The translations under genes were made by a program, and so were the position numbers. From the NCBI GenBank assembly GCA_030836185.1, contig JAURQH010000021.1:1-64000 (forward strand): a stretch of DNA of 64,000 nt, in the 5' to 3' direction. The notes beneath the pieces are model-generated. The model was not told the origin of the DNA. It saw only the letters and a list, made by a program, of their open reading frames with translations, and did not search any database. Below are positions 47,948-57,098 of this stretch, piece by piece. Origin of the DNA: Planctomycetota bacterium (lineage in GTDB: Bacteria > Planctomycetota > Planctomycetia > Planctomycetales > Planctomycetaceae). Every line of letters begins with the position of its first letter. The first letter of the stretch is position 1.

Positions 47948-48847
47948 CTAACGACTCCTCTCAGATTTTTCAGCCGAATATGCCAGATAGACGGCACTAT
48001 TATCGAATTCTCCCCAGCCTTCATTATGGCACCGTTCGAGTATCTCCGCATGCAGTTTTGACAAGGGAAGCTCAATCTGAGCACGGGCTGCCTGAGCGAT
48101 GATCAGTTTCACATCTTTCCAGTGTTGGTCCAGACGCGCCTGAGGCACCCAATCTTCCTTAATTATCTTTTCCCCCTTTGTTGTCATGACATGCGAACGT
48201 GCTGGACCGGCCTTCAATATATCGAGTGTTTTGTTCAGGTTGAGCCCCATACTTTTTGCCAAATGGAAGCCTTCCACCAAGGCTAACCTCTCCAACCCCA
48301 GAACAAGATTCGTGACCAGTTTCACCCGAGCCCCATCACCGGCAAGTCCGACATAAAAAACTTGTCTGCTCATAATATTCAGAATTTTCTCACTGCTCTC
48401 AAATGTTGCCATGTCGCCTCCCACCATCAGAATGGCCTCCCCCTGCTCAGCTTCCACCGAAGAACCACCAACGCAGGTGTCGAGATAAGAGGTTCCTTGA
48501 GCGGCGCAAATTGCCACATTCTCTTGCATGACATCAGGAGCCCCTGTCGTCATATCGAGAATGGTCAATTCTCGGAATGACTCTCTGCATGATAAGAGTT
48601 CTGTAAGGACTTTCCGCGAAACATTTTCGTCTGGCAAACAGAACAGGCAATACTGACTTCCCTCGACGCAATCAAAAAGGGACGTTGCCACTTGGCCTCC
48701 CTCGGAACCAAACTTCTGGAGTATTTCTGGGTTCAAATCGTAACCGACAACCTGCCATCCATGTGACATAAATCGCCGGGCAACGGCAGAACCAAGAAGC
48801 CCCAAACCAATCAGAGAGATCTGCCGAGTTGAAAGGTCTGTTGTCAT
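47948..48847 (-). CDS. NAD(P)-dependent 3-hydroxyisobutyrate dehydrogenase-like oxidoreductase
   Basis: The protein has 299 residues, the normal length. The Rossmann motif GLGLLG lies at residues 14-19, followed by GWQVVGYDLNPE. The substrate-binding segment is DTCVGGSSVEAEQGEAIL (usual DAPVSGG), and the catalytic lysine is in GARVKLVTNLVLG. The C-terminal helical domain reads HWKDVKLIIAQAARAQIELP. Such enzymes oxidise beta-hydroxyacids such as 3-hydroxyisobutyrate or tartronate semialdehyde. The variant VGGSS makes the substrate unclear. It is a monocistronic unit diverging from ppa. Confidence 0.9.
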   Translation of the reverse strand: MTTDLSTRQISLIGLGLLGSAVARRFMSHGWQVVGYDLNPEILQKFGSEGGQVATSLFDCVEGSQYCLFCLPDENVSRKVLTELLSCRESFRELTILDMTTGAPDVMQENVAICAAQGTSYLDTCVGGSSVEAEQGEAILMVGGDMATFESSEKILNIMSRQVFYVGLAGDGARVKLVTNLVLGLERLALVEGFHLAKSMGLNLNKTLDILKAGPARSHVMTTKGEKIIKEDWVPQARLDQHWKDVKLIIAQAARAQIELPLSKLHAEILERCHNEGWGEFDNSAVYLAYSAEKSERSR

Positions 48848-49059
48848 GAGAAGCCTCAGAATAGAAATAAAGAGAACAATGAAGCCAGTTTGATGGTCTG
48901 GACATTTTCCATCAATGTCAGAATTTCATGAATCTCAAGAAGAAGAGGGCTTGAGTCCTCTGGGAAGGAGTGTGACAATGCGATCACACACTTGGCCTCC
49001 GAATGGGTCAAGAGCTTCAATATGACGGGTCACGGACGATTAACGAGAGAACTTCACGC

Positions 49060-49605
49060 ATGACACACCCTTGGCACGATATCACTCCGGGAGAGGATCT
49101 CCCGCGCGAATTCACCGTAGTTGTTGAAATCCCGACTGGCTCCAAAGTTAAATACGAACTCGACAAAGAGACCGGGCTGATGAGAGTCGACCGGATTCTC
49201 TATTCTGCCGTCCATTATCCCGCGAATTATGGGTTCATCCCTCAAACTCTGGCAGAAGATGATGACCCGATTGACGTGCTGGTACTTTGTCAGGAAAAGG
49301 TCGAGCCAATGGCGCTGATGACGGCTCGTGCGATCGGACTGATGACGATGGTTGACAGCGGCAAACAGGACCACAAAATCTTGGCAGTTGCTTCCCACGA
49401 TCCGGCCTACAACTCCTTTCACGATGCCAGCGAACTCCCCCCGCATCGCTTGCAGATGCTCCGTCGTTTCTTCCAGGATTACAAAACGCTGGAAGAGAAA
49501 AAGGTGGAAGTGGATGAGTTTCAGTCTGTAGAAACAACTTGGCCCGTGATTAACGATGCTCTCGAACGATACAGTTCGCAGCGTCGCAAAGGGTTTCATT
49601 ATTGA
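49060..49605 (+). CDS. ppa: Family I inorganic pyrophosphatase
   Basis: The start at 49060 (MTHPWHD) gives 181 residues, right for soluble family I enzymes. Upstream in-frame codons (from 49003) are unlikely. The signature DDDPIDVLV holds the metal-binding Asp residues, with YELDKETGLMRVDR and VHYPANYGFIPQTL also typical. It hydrolyses pyrophosphate to phosphate in the cytoplasm and pulls biosynthetic reactions forward. It is followed by an Old Yellow Enzyme gene, but no functional link is apparent. Confidence 0.97.
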   Translation: MTHPWHDITPGEDLPREFTVVVEIPTGSKVKYELDKETGLMRVDRILYSAVHYPANYGFIPQTLAEDDDPIDVLVLCQEKVEPMALMTARAIGLMTMVDSGKQDHKILAVASHDPAYNSFHDASELPPHRLQMLRRFFQDYKTLEEKKVEVDEFQSVETTWPVINDALERYSSQRRKGFHY

Positions 49606-49665
49606 TCTCGGAAGAGGATCGCCCGGCTACTCAATTCGCATCGCCTTTGGCACACATCGTCTCTC

Positions 49666-51099
49666 ATGGCTCGCTTTTTCAAATACAAGTCAACCGACGA
49701 CCTGATTCAAGACGCACATGAACTCGGTGGAGAGATTCAAACCAGCGAGGATTTTTCGACGCTGTTTGAACCACTGGAAATTCGTGGTCAGACACTGAAA
49801 AACCGACTCGCGATCCAGCCGATGGAAGGTTGCGATGGCACATTGGATGGCTTCCCGGATGAATTGACGTACCGCCGTTATCAGCGATTCGGAGCAGGAG
49901 GAGCAGGACTCATCTGGGGCGAGGCGACCGCCATCGCCGATGAAGGTCGGATGAATCCCCGACAACTCTGGATTCATAATAAAACAGTCCCCGCATTGAC
50001 GAAGATGCTCGATCAATGTCGCAACGCTCATCAAGAAGCAACCGGCTCGACCGACGGGCTGCTCATTGGATTGCAATTGACGCACTCAGGACGTTTCTCA
50101 TTTCAGAAACCTCTCATCGCAACCCGCGATCCTCTGCTTGATTCTCTGACTCTCGACAAATCAACTGGCAAGATGCTGGACGATCAATACCCGCTGCTGA
50201 CCGATGATGATCTCAAACGGATTGAGGACCAGTATCTGGTTGCCGTCAGGCTAGCGGTTCAGTGCGGCGTCGATTTCATCGACCTCAAACAATGTCATCG
50301 TTATCTCCTCTCAGAATTGCTGGGGGCTTACAATCGGGAAGGCGAATACGGAGGCAGTTTTGAAAATCGGACACGGTTGATACGCAACATTGTTCAGCGA
50401 ACGCGTGCTGAATATCCTGATCTGATCATCGCCACTCGCTTCAATGCCTATGATGGAATTCCTTTCCGTGGAGAGGGAGAGGATTTCGTCGGTCAACCGG
50501 TGCCTCACGACCTGCCTCTCGTCAATGGATTCGGTATGAATCTCGACGAGCCCACTAAAGAAGAAATCAGCGAACCGATCAAGTTGGCCCAGCAAATGCG
50601 TGATTGGGGTGTCGATTTATTGAATGTTTCTGCCGGTAATCCCTATGCCTGTCCACACTATGTTCGGCCCGCAGAATTTCCTCCAGTGGATGGCTACAAT
50701 GCTCCCGAGCATCCGCTGCTGGGAGTCATGCGACACTTCCGTCTGACGCGTGCCATTCAGGAAGCCGTACCCGATATTCCTGTTATTGGCAGCGGCTATA
50801 GCTGGCTGCAGGATTATGCTCTGCATGCTGGTGCCGCCAATGTCAAAAATGGACACGCCGCCATTGTCGGCATGGGACGCGCCACCTTGTCTCATCCCGA
50901 CTTTGCGATTGCCGTCGAGAAGCATGGCAAGATGAATCGGAAACAGATCTGCCGAACATTTTCTTATTGCACCAATCTGATGCGAACGAAAGATCACCCG
51001 CTGGGCCAATACCCAACGGGTTGCCCTCCCTTTGACAAAGAGGTGTACGACCCGCTGTGGAAAGAAGCCAAGGCCAAAATTGACGCCAAAGCGGACTAA
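49666..51099 (+). CDS. NADH:flavin oxidoreductase (Old Yellow Enzyme family)
   Basis: The protein has 477 residues. It is a TIM-barrel FMN enzyme with LKNRLAIQPMEGCDGTLDGF, YQRFGAGGAGLIWGEATAIA, LLIGLQLTHSGRFS and FIDLKQCHRYLLSELLGAYN, followed by EYGGSFENRTRLIRNIV. The last two are hallmarks of the 2,4-dienoyl-CoA reductase/OYE group. A short N-terminal extension precedes the barrel. The C-terminal iron-sulfur and NAD(H) domains of long dienoyl-CoA reductases are absent. The physiological substrate is unknown. The protein has no signal and is cytoplasmic. Confidence 0.92.
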   Translation: MARFFKYKSTDDLIQDAHELGGEIQTSEDFSTLFEPLEIRGQTLKNRLAIQPMEGCDGTLDGFPDELTYRRYQRFGAGGAGLIWGEATAIADEGRMNPRQLWIHNKTVPALTKMLDQCRNAHQEATGSTDGLLIGLQLTHSGRFSFQKPLIATRDPLLDSLTLDKSTGKMLDDQYPLLTDDDLKRIEDQYLVAVRLAVQCGVDFIDLKQCHRYLLSELLGAYNREGEYGGSFENRTRLIRNIVQRTRAEYPDLIIATRFNAYDGIPFRGEGEDFVGQPVPHDLPLVNGFGMNLDEPTKEEISEPIKLAQQMRDWGVDLLNVSAGNPYACPHYVRPAEFPPVDGYNAPEHPLLGVMRHFRLTRAIQEAVPDIPVIGSGYSWLQDYALHAGAANVKNGHAAIVGMGRATLSHPDFAIAVEKHGKMNRKQICRTFSYCTNLMRTKDHPLGQYPTGCPPFDKEVYDPLWKEAKAKIDAKAD

Positions 51100-51208
51100 C
51101 GATCAATCCAGGGATCTTTCCCGGAATCTTCTGGATCTGAATGAAAGTGGTGGCTAATTTTGAGAGAGCCATACTTTCAGACTGGTTCCCCAAGCTCACA
51201 GGTGCTCG

Positions 51209-52105
51209 ATGTCAGAGTTCAAATTGGTGTTTGTAAATAAAATCTCCCTTCTCTTTGTTATGGCTGCGTTCACGTTTTTACTGTCGGGTTGCGATGATCT
51301 TTCCCTTTCTGGAACGGGAAGTAGCACTCCACCGCCAGTCTCTTACAAGCCACCACGGATCTCCTCGCCGTTCTCCTCTCAGCAGGTAGGGATGGGGAAT
51401 ACCACTCTCTATCAATCCGTAAACAAGTCATTGAAGTTTCAGATTTCCAACTTGCGCAAATTACCCAATGATCGCTTTGAAATTGACTGGAGTCGAACCG
51501 GGGCAGCCAACACTTTTGACACGGCATTTTCGTCTCTCGTCATCAGATTTCCATCTCAAGACAGTCCCGTCAAAATCAGTCTGCACATCTGGGATAATCA
51601 AGAGAGCGGAACCATCTCTGGTCACCTCATTTCATTCAATTTTGGAGGACCGAAGCAACAAGGTCATGCCTTGGATCGAGGGTGTGAAATTTTCATCGCA
51701 AATGTCACAGGGTTTGAAGCCTATAAACTCTCCAACTCGATCACGGTGGGAGGTGTCTCCCAATTAACGCCCAAAACTCCCCCCGCAAATCCAAAGCCCT
51801 CCAAGGCCAACAACCAGTCGGCAGCAAAGACCAATCAATACGCACAGCAAGAACCTACCGAAAAGGAACCGGTCCCGGAAACAGAACTCAGCCCTCTACC
51901 CGCCTCGCTTCGACTCACCGAAGGCCTCTATCTGTATGCTCAACTCAGTGGAAACTGGATTCCCATTAAGGTGATAGGGGTTGAAGCAGGTGAAAATGTG
52001 AAAGCTCACTGGCTCGGTTTTAACGATGCCTGGGACACCACATTGGAACGGAGAAAACTGAAGGTCAAGACGAGTGAATTGGAGTTGTTGAGTAGAAAAC
52101 CATGA
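51209..52105 (+). CDS. Lipoprotein of unknown function
   Basis: The protein has 298 residues. A signal with lipobox (FTFLLSGCDDL) anchors it to a membrane. The N-terminal linker is Ser/Pro-rich, a middle beta domain spans about residues 65-190, a low-complexity Pro/Lys/Gln linker lies around 190-230, and a C-terminal 65-residue segment reads VIGVEAGENVKAHWLGFNDA. That piece resembles a short SHD1/Tudor-like module of planctomycete proteins, but this is a weak guess. I do not recognise the family. It lies just before tRNA-Lys. Confidence 0.8.
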   Translation: MSEFKLVFVNKISLLFVMAAFTFLLSGCDDLSLSGTGSSTPPPVSYKPPRISSPFSSQQVGMGNTTLYQSVNKSLKFQISNLRKLPNDRFEIDWSRTGAANTFDTAFSSLVIRFPSQDSPVKISLHIWDNQESGTISGHLISFNFGGPKQQGHALDRGCEIFIANVTGFEAYKLSNSITVGGVSQLTPKTPPANPKPSKANNQSAAKTNQYAQQEPTEKEPVPETELSPLPASLRLTEGLYLYAQLSGNWIPIKVIGVEAGENVKAHWLGFNDAWDTTLERRKLKVKTSELELLSRKP

Positions 52106-52267
52106 GGCAAAGCGGTGAACCTTTCTCCCGGTGATGGCGTCTGTTGCGAGGGTAGCCGAAAGAAATCACGCCAAAGTGGGTCTTTTTTGAGATCAGGCAA
52201 TCCTGAACTGTGGAAAACAGTGCCTCCTGTTGGGTTGTAATCACCCACCTGGATGGTATTATTTTCC

Positions 52268-52285
52268 TTCCGCTTTTTAGCGGAA
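52268..52285. other. Perfect hairpin abutting the tRNA gene
   Basis: TTCCGCT (52268-52274) and AGCGGAA (52279-52285) form a 7-base stem around a TTTT loop, ending two bases before the tRNA starts. It could be a processing signal, a terminator for upstream transcription, or part of an insertion scar. Confidence 0.6.
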
Positions 52286-52286
52286 T

Positions 52287-52359
<73 letters not shown>

Positions 52360-52399
52360 TTTTTCTTTTTGGCCGTTGCCCTGCTTTTGATGCGAAACT

Positions 52400-53071
52400 A
52401 TGAGCGCATCCCAAAAATATTTAACTCATCCCTACCACCGAAATTTCTTGTGGTTCGGGTTTCAAATGCTTCTGAGGCTGATATTTCCAGTGCTGTTTCG
52501 TTATCGTTCCAGACACTGCGAGAGACTCCCAGAAACTAATGGTGGGCTCATTCTGAGCAATCATCAATCCTATCTCGATCCTCTATTGATCGGATTACCA
52601 ATTCCCCGCCCCATTAGTTTTATTGCACGGGAAAATCTTGTTCGAATCCCCATTCTGGGCACGATTCTGCGAAGTTGCTATGTGATCCCCATCAACAGGG
52701 ACTCGGCAGGGACAGAAAGCGTTCGTGAAGCGGTTCGGCGAATGAATGCCGGATTTCTCGTTGGAGTTTTCCCGGAGGGGACTCGCTCTGCTGATGGAAA
52801 TCTCGGCGAAATCAAACCAGGATTCGTTGCTCTCGCGCGACGTGCCAAGCAACCGATTTACCCAATCGGCATTGCTGGCGCTGATCGCGCGATGCCAAAA
52901 GGCGGCTTGAAAGTCTACCCGAAGAAAATTCGTGTCATCTACGGAGAACCGATTCCCGCTGAGGAAGTGCTGCGGCTTGCGAAAAAAGGAAACGAAGAAG
53001 AGTTCCTGAAAGTCATCCATGCCAAATTGCAAGAATGTCTCGACGAAGCCAACGCTTGGTACGAATCGTAG
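52400..53071 (+). CDS. plsC: 1-acyl-sn-glycerol-3-phosphate acyltransferase (PlsC-type) 1
   Basis: The protein has 223 residues with a hydrophobic N-terminal segment (FQMLLRLIFPVLF). The catalytic HxxxxD motif is in LSNHQSYLDPLLIG, the second block is IPINRDSAG, the third is GVFPEGTRSADG and the fourth is IGIAGADRAMP. It transfers an acyl chain to lysophosphatidate in phospholipid synthesis at the membrane. It lies 40 bases past tRNA-Lys and converges on the dynamin-like GTPase gene with eight bases between stops. Confidence 0.94.
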   Translation: MSASQKYLTHPYHRNFLWFGFQMLLRLIFPVLFRYRSRHCERLPETNGGLILSNHQSYLDPLLIGLPIPRPISFIARENLVRIPILGTILRSCYVIPINRDSAGTESVREAVRRMNAGFLVGVFPEGTRSADGNLGEIKPGFVALARRAKQPIYPIGIAGADRAMPKGGLKVYPKKIRVIYGEPIPAEEVLRLAKKGNEEEFLKVIHAKLQECLDEANAWYES

Positions 53072-53079
53072 ACAGCATT

Positions 53080-54909
53080 CTACTTCACTGTTGTTGGCAA
53101 CGCGGTGGGATCTTTTCGTCCCAGCGACCCACTGTCGGAAAGTGCTAATGAATGTCTCAAATTATCGGCTGATTGCTGCATGCCCTTGAGAGAATCGCGA
53201 TCGTGCTCGATCAGACGAACGGCATCTTCGAGTGCCGGGAAAAGGCCACCTTCAAATCGGCTCTCTGCCAAATCTTGCGCGAGTGCCTCAATTTTCTGGT
53301 CGAGTCCTCGTCGACATTTTCGGATATACATCATCATTAACAATCCCGACCAAAGCAGCAAAAATATCCCGGCAGGAATGTAGAAGTCGACGGTGTAGAG
53401 GTCCTTCTCGCCCAAATAAAATGAGTCATAGAAGAAGTTTTTCCCGATGGCGTACAACAAAAATGCCGGGTAAGAGAGGAATAGTAACTCATAGATGGTA
53501 CGGGTCAATCCGCCAGTATGCCGACGAGCCTGCTGTTCGATCAAATAATCGATTTTACGGCCAGCTTCTCCGAGAAACGAATCCTGAACTTTCGCGGCAG
53601 TTTGACGCATGGAATCCATCGTGGTCTGCATGAGATCGTCGTCAACAATATCGGCTGATCGCGCATACCCGCGAATAATCATTTGAGCTTCACGAAGTTC
53701 GTCGTCGTTCATACCGAATGATGAAACACGTTCTAACCGTTCTTCTGCATCGCTGGCTTGAAAATGAGATCGCAAACGTCGAGCTCCTTCCATCGCCCCA
53801 ATAACGGCCATCTGAACGGGAGTTCGCGCACGAAAGAAACTGAAGGAGGCAATAAAACTTCCCAACCCGTTGTAAAATCGGAGCACCGATGAAAACGGAC
53901 TGAATCCCCAAACTTCGGTCACACGAGACAACAGCCGGCGTTCCCACAAATTCGAACTGACTTCGAGTTCTTGTTTGAGAATCTCCGACATGGAGCCGCA
54001 AAGACGATGCTTCTGTTCTTCGAGGGCGGTCTTCAATTCCTCAATTTCCGGCCATTCTCTATCGACGTTCTGCACGCACAGTTCCAAAGTTTCCAATGCC
54101 AAATCCAAAAGATTGGCCCGCCGAATCTGCACCCGTTGCGAGGAGATCATCCGACCGGTCAGCATGTCTTGCAAGCGTGCGAAATCTCCCGAGGGACGTT
54201 GGCTGGCTTGCTGTTCCTGCAAGGCACGCAAAGAGTCGACAAAGAATAACTCTGGCACCTCGTAATGCTCGGCTAATTGTTTGGCCCAGTCTTGACGAAC
54301 ATCGTCATCGACATCCGCATGAGACTGCACAAACAGTAATCGGCATCCCGCCGCGGCCCGTGCCAATTCATCCGTCACAACAGCATCGCGATATTTTTGT
54401 TGGGTGGAAACGATAATCAGCACATCACTCAGCGGAAGCACTCGACGTAAAAGATCGAGATTACTGCCAGCAGTTTCGAGTTCGGGAGTGTCCATGTCGG
54501 GACAATCCACGATGACGATGTCCCGTAGCAATGCAGATTCCACCACATGCAGTTCAAACTCATCCAGAGGTAAACCCAGAGTTTCAGGTTCACACTGCGG
54601 ATGCACGAGCAGTAAAGGTTTCGTGGTGGTGGGGCGTTGTTTTCCGGTTCGGCTAATCTCTTGACCAATCAGTGCATTCACAAGCGAGCTTTTGCCAGTG
54701 CCTGTTCCTCCGAAAGTCGCAATGACCAGTGGTGCTTCGAGCCGAATTCTGAGATTATCAACTCGCTTGAGTAATCGGTTCAACAACGATCGACATTGCC
54801 GAGCCGATCCCCAGGGAACATCCTGTTCAACCCAACGAGAAATGCGCGCAACTAACTCGTCAATTTCCGCCAGCATCTGCAACTGGGCTAATTCAGGGTT
54901 ATTGCTCAT
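53080..54909 (-). CDS. Dynamin-like GTPase with C-terminal membrane helices
   Basis: The protein has 609 residues. The G domain shows GGTGTGKS (67-74), VDCPDMDTPE (about 134-143) as G3 and VQSHADVDDD as a G4-like site, where N/TKxD is not canonical. The IVSTQQKYRDAVV segment is shared with the upstream gene. A long helical part follows, then two membrane helices near residues 475-490 and 508-525 (YPAFLLYAIG, AGIFLLLWSGLLMMMYI). This layout fits bacterial dynamin-like or membrane-associated GTPases. It is the second of two tandem paralogues (33-base gap). Its role is inferred to be membrane remodelling or repair. Confidence 0.85.
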   Translation of the reverse strand: MSNNPELAQLQMLAEIDELVARISRWVEQDVPWGSARQCRSLLNRLLKRVDNLRIRLEAPLVIATFGGTGTGKSSLVNALIGQEISRTGKQRPTTTKPLLLVHPQCEPETLGLPLDEFELHVVESALLRDIVIVDCPDMDTPELETAGSNLDLLRRVLPLSDVLIIVSTQQKYRDAVVTDELARAAAGCRLLFVQSHADVDDDVRQDWAKQLAEHYEVPELFFVDSLRALQEQQASQRPSGDFARLQDMLTGRMISSQRVQIRRANLLDLALETLELCVQNVDREWPEIEELKTALEEQKHRLCGSMSEILKQELEVSSNLWERRLLSRVTEVWGFSPFSSVLRFYNGLGSFIASFSFFRARTPVQMAVIGAMEGARRLRSHFQASDAEERLERVSSFGMNDDELREAQMIIRGYARSADIVDDDLMQTTMDSMRQTAAKVQDSFLGEAGRKIDYLIEQQARRHTGGLTRTIYELLFLSYPAFLLYAIGKNFFYDSFYLGEKDLYTVDFYIPAGIFLLLWSGLLMMMYIRKCRRGLDQKIEALAQDLAESRFEGGLFPALEDAVRLIEHDRDSLKGMQQSADNLRHSLALSDSGSLGRKDPTALPTTVK

Positions 54910-54942
54910 GTGATGATCGGCCTCTGGATTGAGGGAGATGGA

Positions 54943-56838
54943 TTATTCGGCTGTTGAGGGACTGCTTGTTTGTATTGCCAAGGTTTCAATGGTTCGCTGG
55001 AGCTGGTGGGTTAGTTCGTCCACAGCCTTGAACTCCTCGGACTCACACATCTCTGCTCCGGTTTGCAGATCCTCCAAGAAACTGCCCCACAGATTGTTTT
55101 GGAGTTGTTCCAGCAACCAGGTCACACGATGTGCGACGAAGGCGGCATGTAACGCACGAAATCTCGCTTCGAGGTTGGCCGACAAGGAAGAGGCTCCCGA
55201 GCTGACGGCGGTTTCTCCGACGGCGGCGGCAGCCGTCCCGCCCACAACATCACCGGCAACATGAACGACTGAACCGAGTGCCGAATGGGCGACCGCTTGA
55301 GCGGCAGCATCACCGGCCGGACCGAAGCCCACCATGAATAAGGCAACGCTCGTCGCTGGACGAACGGCGGCACTAATCTGATCAATTCGTTTGAAAAACT
55401 GATAGGACTGAGGACTATCCTGCTGAAACTTTTTCATTTCCGTGGCGACGGTTTCTCGCAGTTCCTGCTCCAGGTCCAATGCCGTGTGCGAGTTTTCCAA
55501 AAGCCGAAACAAATCGGAACGTGACTTTCCATCGAGTAGTGACTTGAGCCTTTCGGATAGTACTTTGTTGTCTGTTTCCGACATGAACTCCAAACGATCA
55601 AAAACACGTTTCACGGTTTCCAGAATCGCCGACCATTCTTTCTTCCGATAAACTTCGATCAGCGGCTCTTCCGGGCCAGAGAAACTTTCTTTCGCCTTCC
55701 TGTAAGGCCACATGACCCCTTTGCCGACGGAGTTATAAAAATCATGCACGGATCGTGACCAGCCTTCTCGTTGATCACGCCACCATTCACGAATGAGAGT
55801 CACGACCAAACTATTAGGCGCGGCTGGCCAATGTTCGGAGCCAGCGAGTTGGTCGTCCCCCAGATGGGCCGTCGCTGATTGATAGACTCCTGAACGCTGA
55901 CGAATTTCGTTCAGCCAGGCAGGAATTCCAAGTTCATCATCCATCAAGGAGCGTAACGAACCACGCAGTGAACGAAGTTTGATATCGGCAAAGTGTAGTT
56001 GAGACAAATCTTCTAACAAGCTGTGAGCCTGTTGAAGGTCTTCTTCCGGCTGTGCTGGCCAGGACCGTTGATAAAACGGTAACCGATTTTCCTGGGCCGC
56101 CTGCTTATCGCGAGGAGCAAGGTAGACAAATTCGGGCAGAATATCGGTTTCACTACAAAATTTCTCCAACCACAGTGGCCAGTATTCTTCATCATCGGGA
56201 AGGTCACACTGGTTGAACACCACCAGAATTGCTTTATCCTCGGCAGCCGCCTTGCGAAAGAATTTTTTGACAACTGCATCGTTATATTTTTGTTGTGTCA
56301 GCACGGCAATGAGCACATCCGACGCACGACGGATCATGTCGGCTCGATCCCAGTTCACCGGCGCATCGCTATCAACATCGGGTGTATCGAGAATCAATAG
56401 ATTTTCAGGAGTTTGCTGGCTTGTCTTCCAGAACAGATAATGCTCGTCCGATTCCATGATGGCTTTGGACGCATCGCTCCACGGTTCGAGTTCGAAATCA
56501 CTGAAAATCTGTGTCAGCTTAAATTCTTCAGTGAATCCCGGGGGAACAAGACAGGTGGCATGTTTGGTCCCCGACGCTAAAGGGCAAACTTCACTCGCCG
56601 AAAATCCAGCCAGATGATTAAAAATCACACTCTTACCGATGTTCGTCCCACCGACCACGGCGGCAATCAGAAACGACTTCTCTCCGAGTTGAGGCAATAA
56701 TTTTTGCCGAAGTGTTTCGTGCCATTCGTGAGTTTGCAGATCTTTGAGTTTGAGCAACGACGCACGTTGGTCGAGCGTTTGAATCGCGTCCGCCAGATGC
56801 CGGACGACCGTCGATGATTCTTGAAACAGTTCGTTCAT
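54943..56838 (-). CDS. Dynamin-like GTPase, first of tandem pair
   Basis: The protein has 631 residues. G1 is GGTNIGKS (63-70), G3 is ILDTPDVDSDAP, and G4 is VVFNQCDLPDDEE, which is close to NKxD. AVLTQQKYNDAVV matches the downstream paralogue. Long helical stretches follow, then a Gly/Ala-rich hydrophobic segment (VALFMVGFGPAGDAAAQAV) that may insert into a membrane. Paired dynamin-like proteins often form heteromeric complexes, which is an established theme but not shown here. The two genes form one transcription unit. The upstream neighbour is a LarA-like gene in the same orientation, 260 bases away. Confidence 0.85.
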   Translation of the reverse strand: MNELFQESSTVVRHLADAIQTLDQRASLLKLKDLQTHEWHETLRQKLLPQLGEKSFLIAAVVGGTNIGKSVIFNHLAGFSASEVCPLASGTKHATCLVPPGFTEEFKLTQIFSDFELEPWSDASKAIMESDEHYLFWKTSQQTPENLLILDTPDVDSDAPVNWDRADMIRRASDVLIAVLTQQKYNDAVVKKFFRKAAAEDKAILVVFNQCDLPDDEEYWPLWLEKFCSETDILPEFVYLAPRDKQAAQENRLPFYQRSWPAQPEEDLQQAHSLLEDLSQLHFADIKLRSLRGSLRSLMDDELGIPAWLNEIRQRSGVYQSATAHLGDDQLAGSEHWPAAPNSLVVTLIREWWRDQREGWSRSVHDFYNSVGKGVMWPYRKAKESFSGPEEPLIEVYRKKEWSAILETVKRVFDRLEFMSETDNKVLSERLKSLLDGKSRSDLFRLLENSHTALDLEQELRETVATEMKKFQQDSPQSYQFFKRIDQISAAVRPATSVALFMVGFGPAGDAAAQAVAHSALGSVVHVAGDVVGGTAAAAVGETAVSSGASSLSANLEARFRALHAAFVAHRVTWLLEQLQNNLWGSFLEDLQTGAEMCESEEFKAVDELTHQLQRTIETLAIQTSSPSTAE

Positions 56839-57098
56839 GGACTCATAGTTTCAGCCACGAGAACAACTTGCTCTTTTTCGTGGCCGCGATGACGCATTTT
56901 TGCCCTTGAAAAGCAGACTCTAACGAGCCTGTACCAACCGCCGATTTTCGTAAACTGCTATAACGAGCAGCGAAAAACGTCACTGTCCCGATCCGGGGAC
57001 TCTCGAAAAAGTATAACAGATGTCTGGCCTGCGAATAGAGAACGGTGAGAGACCCATTGAGGATCTTTACTTGACTCAAATCGTTGCAAGAATTGTGT

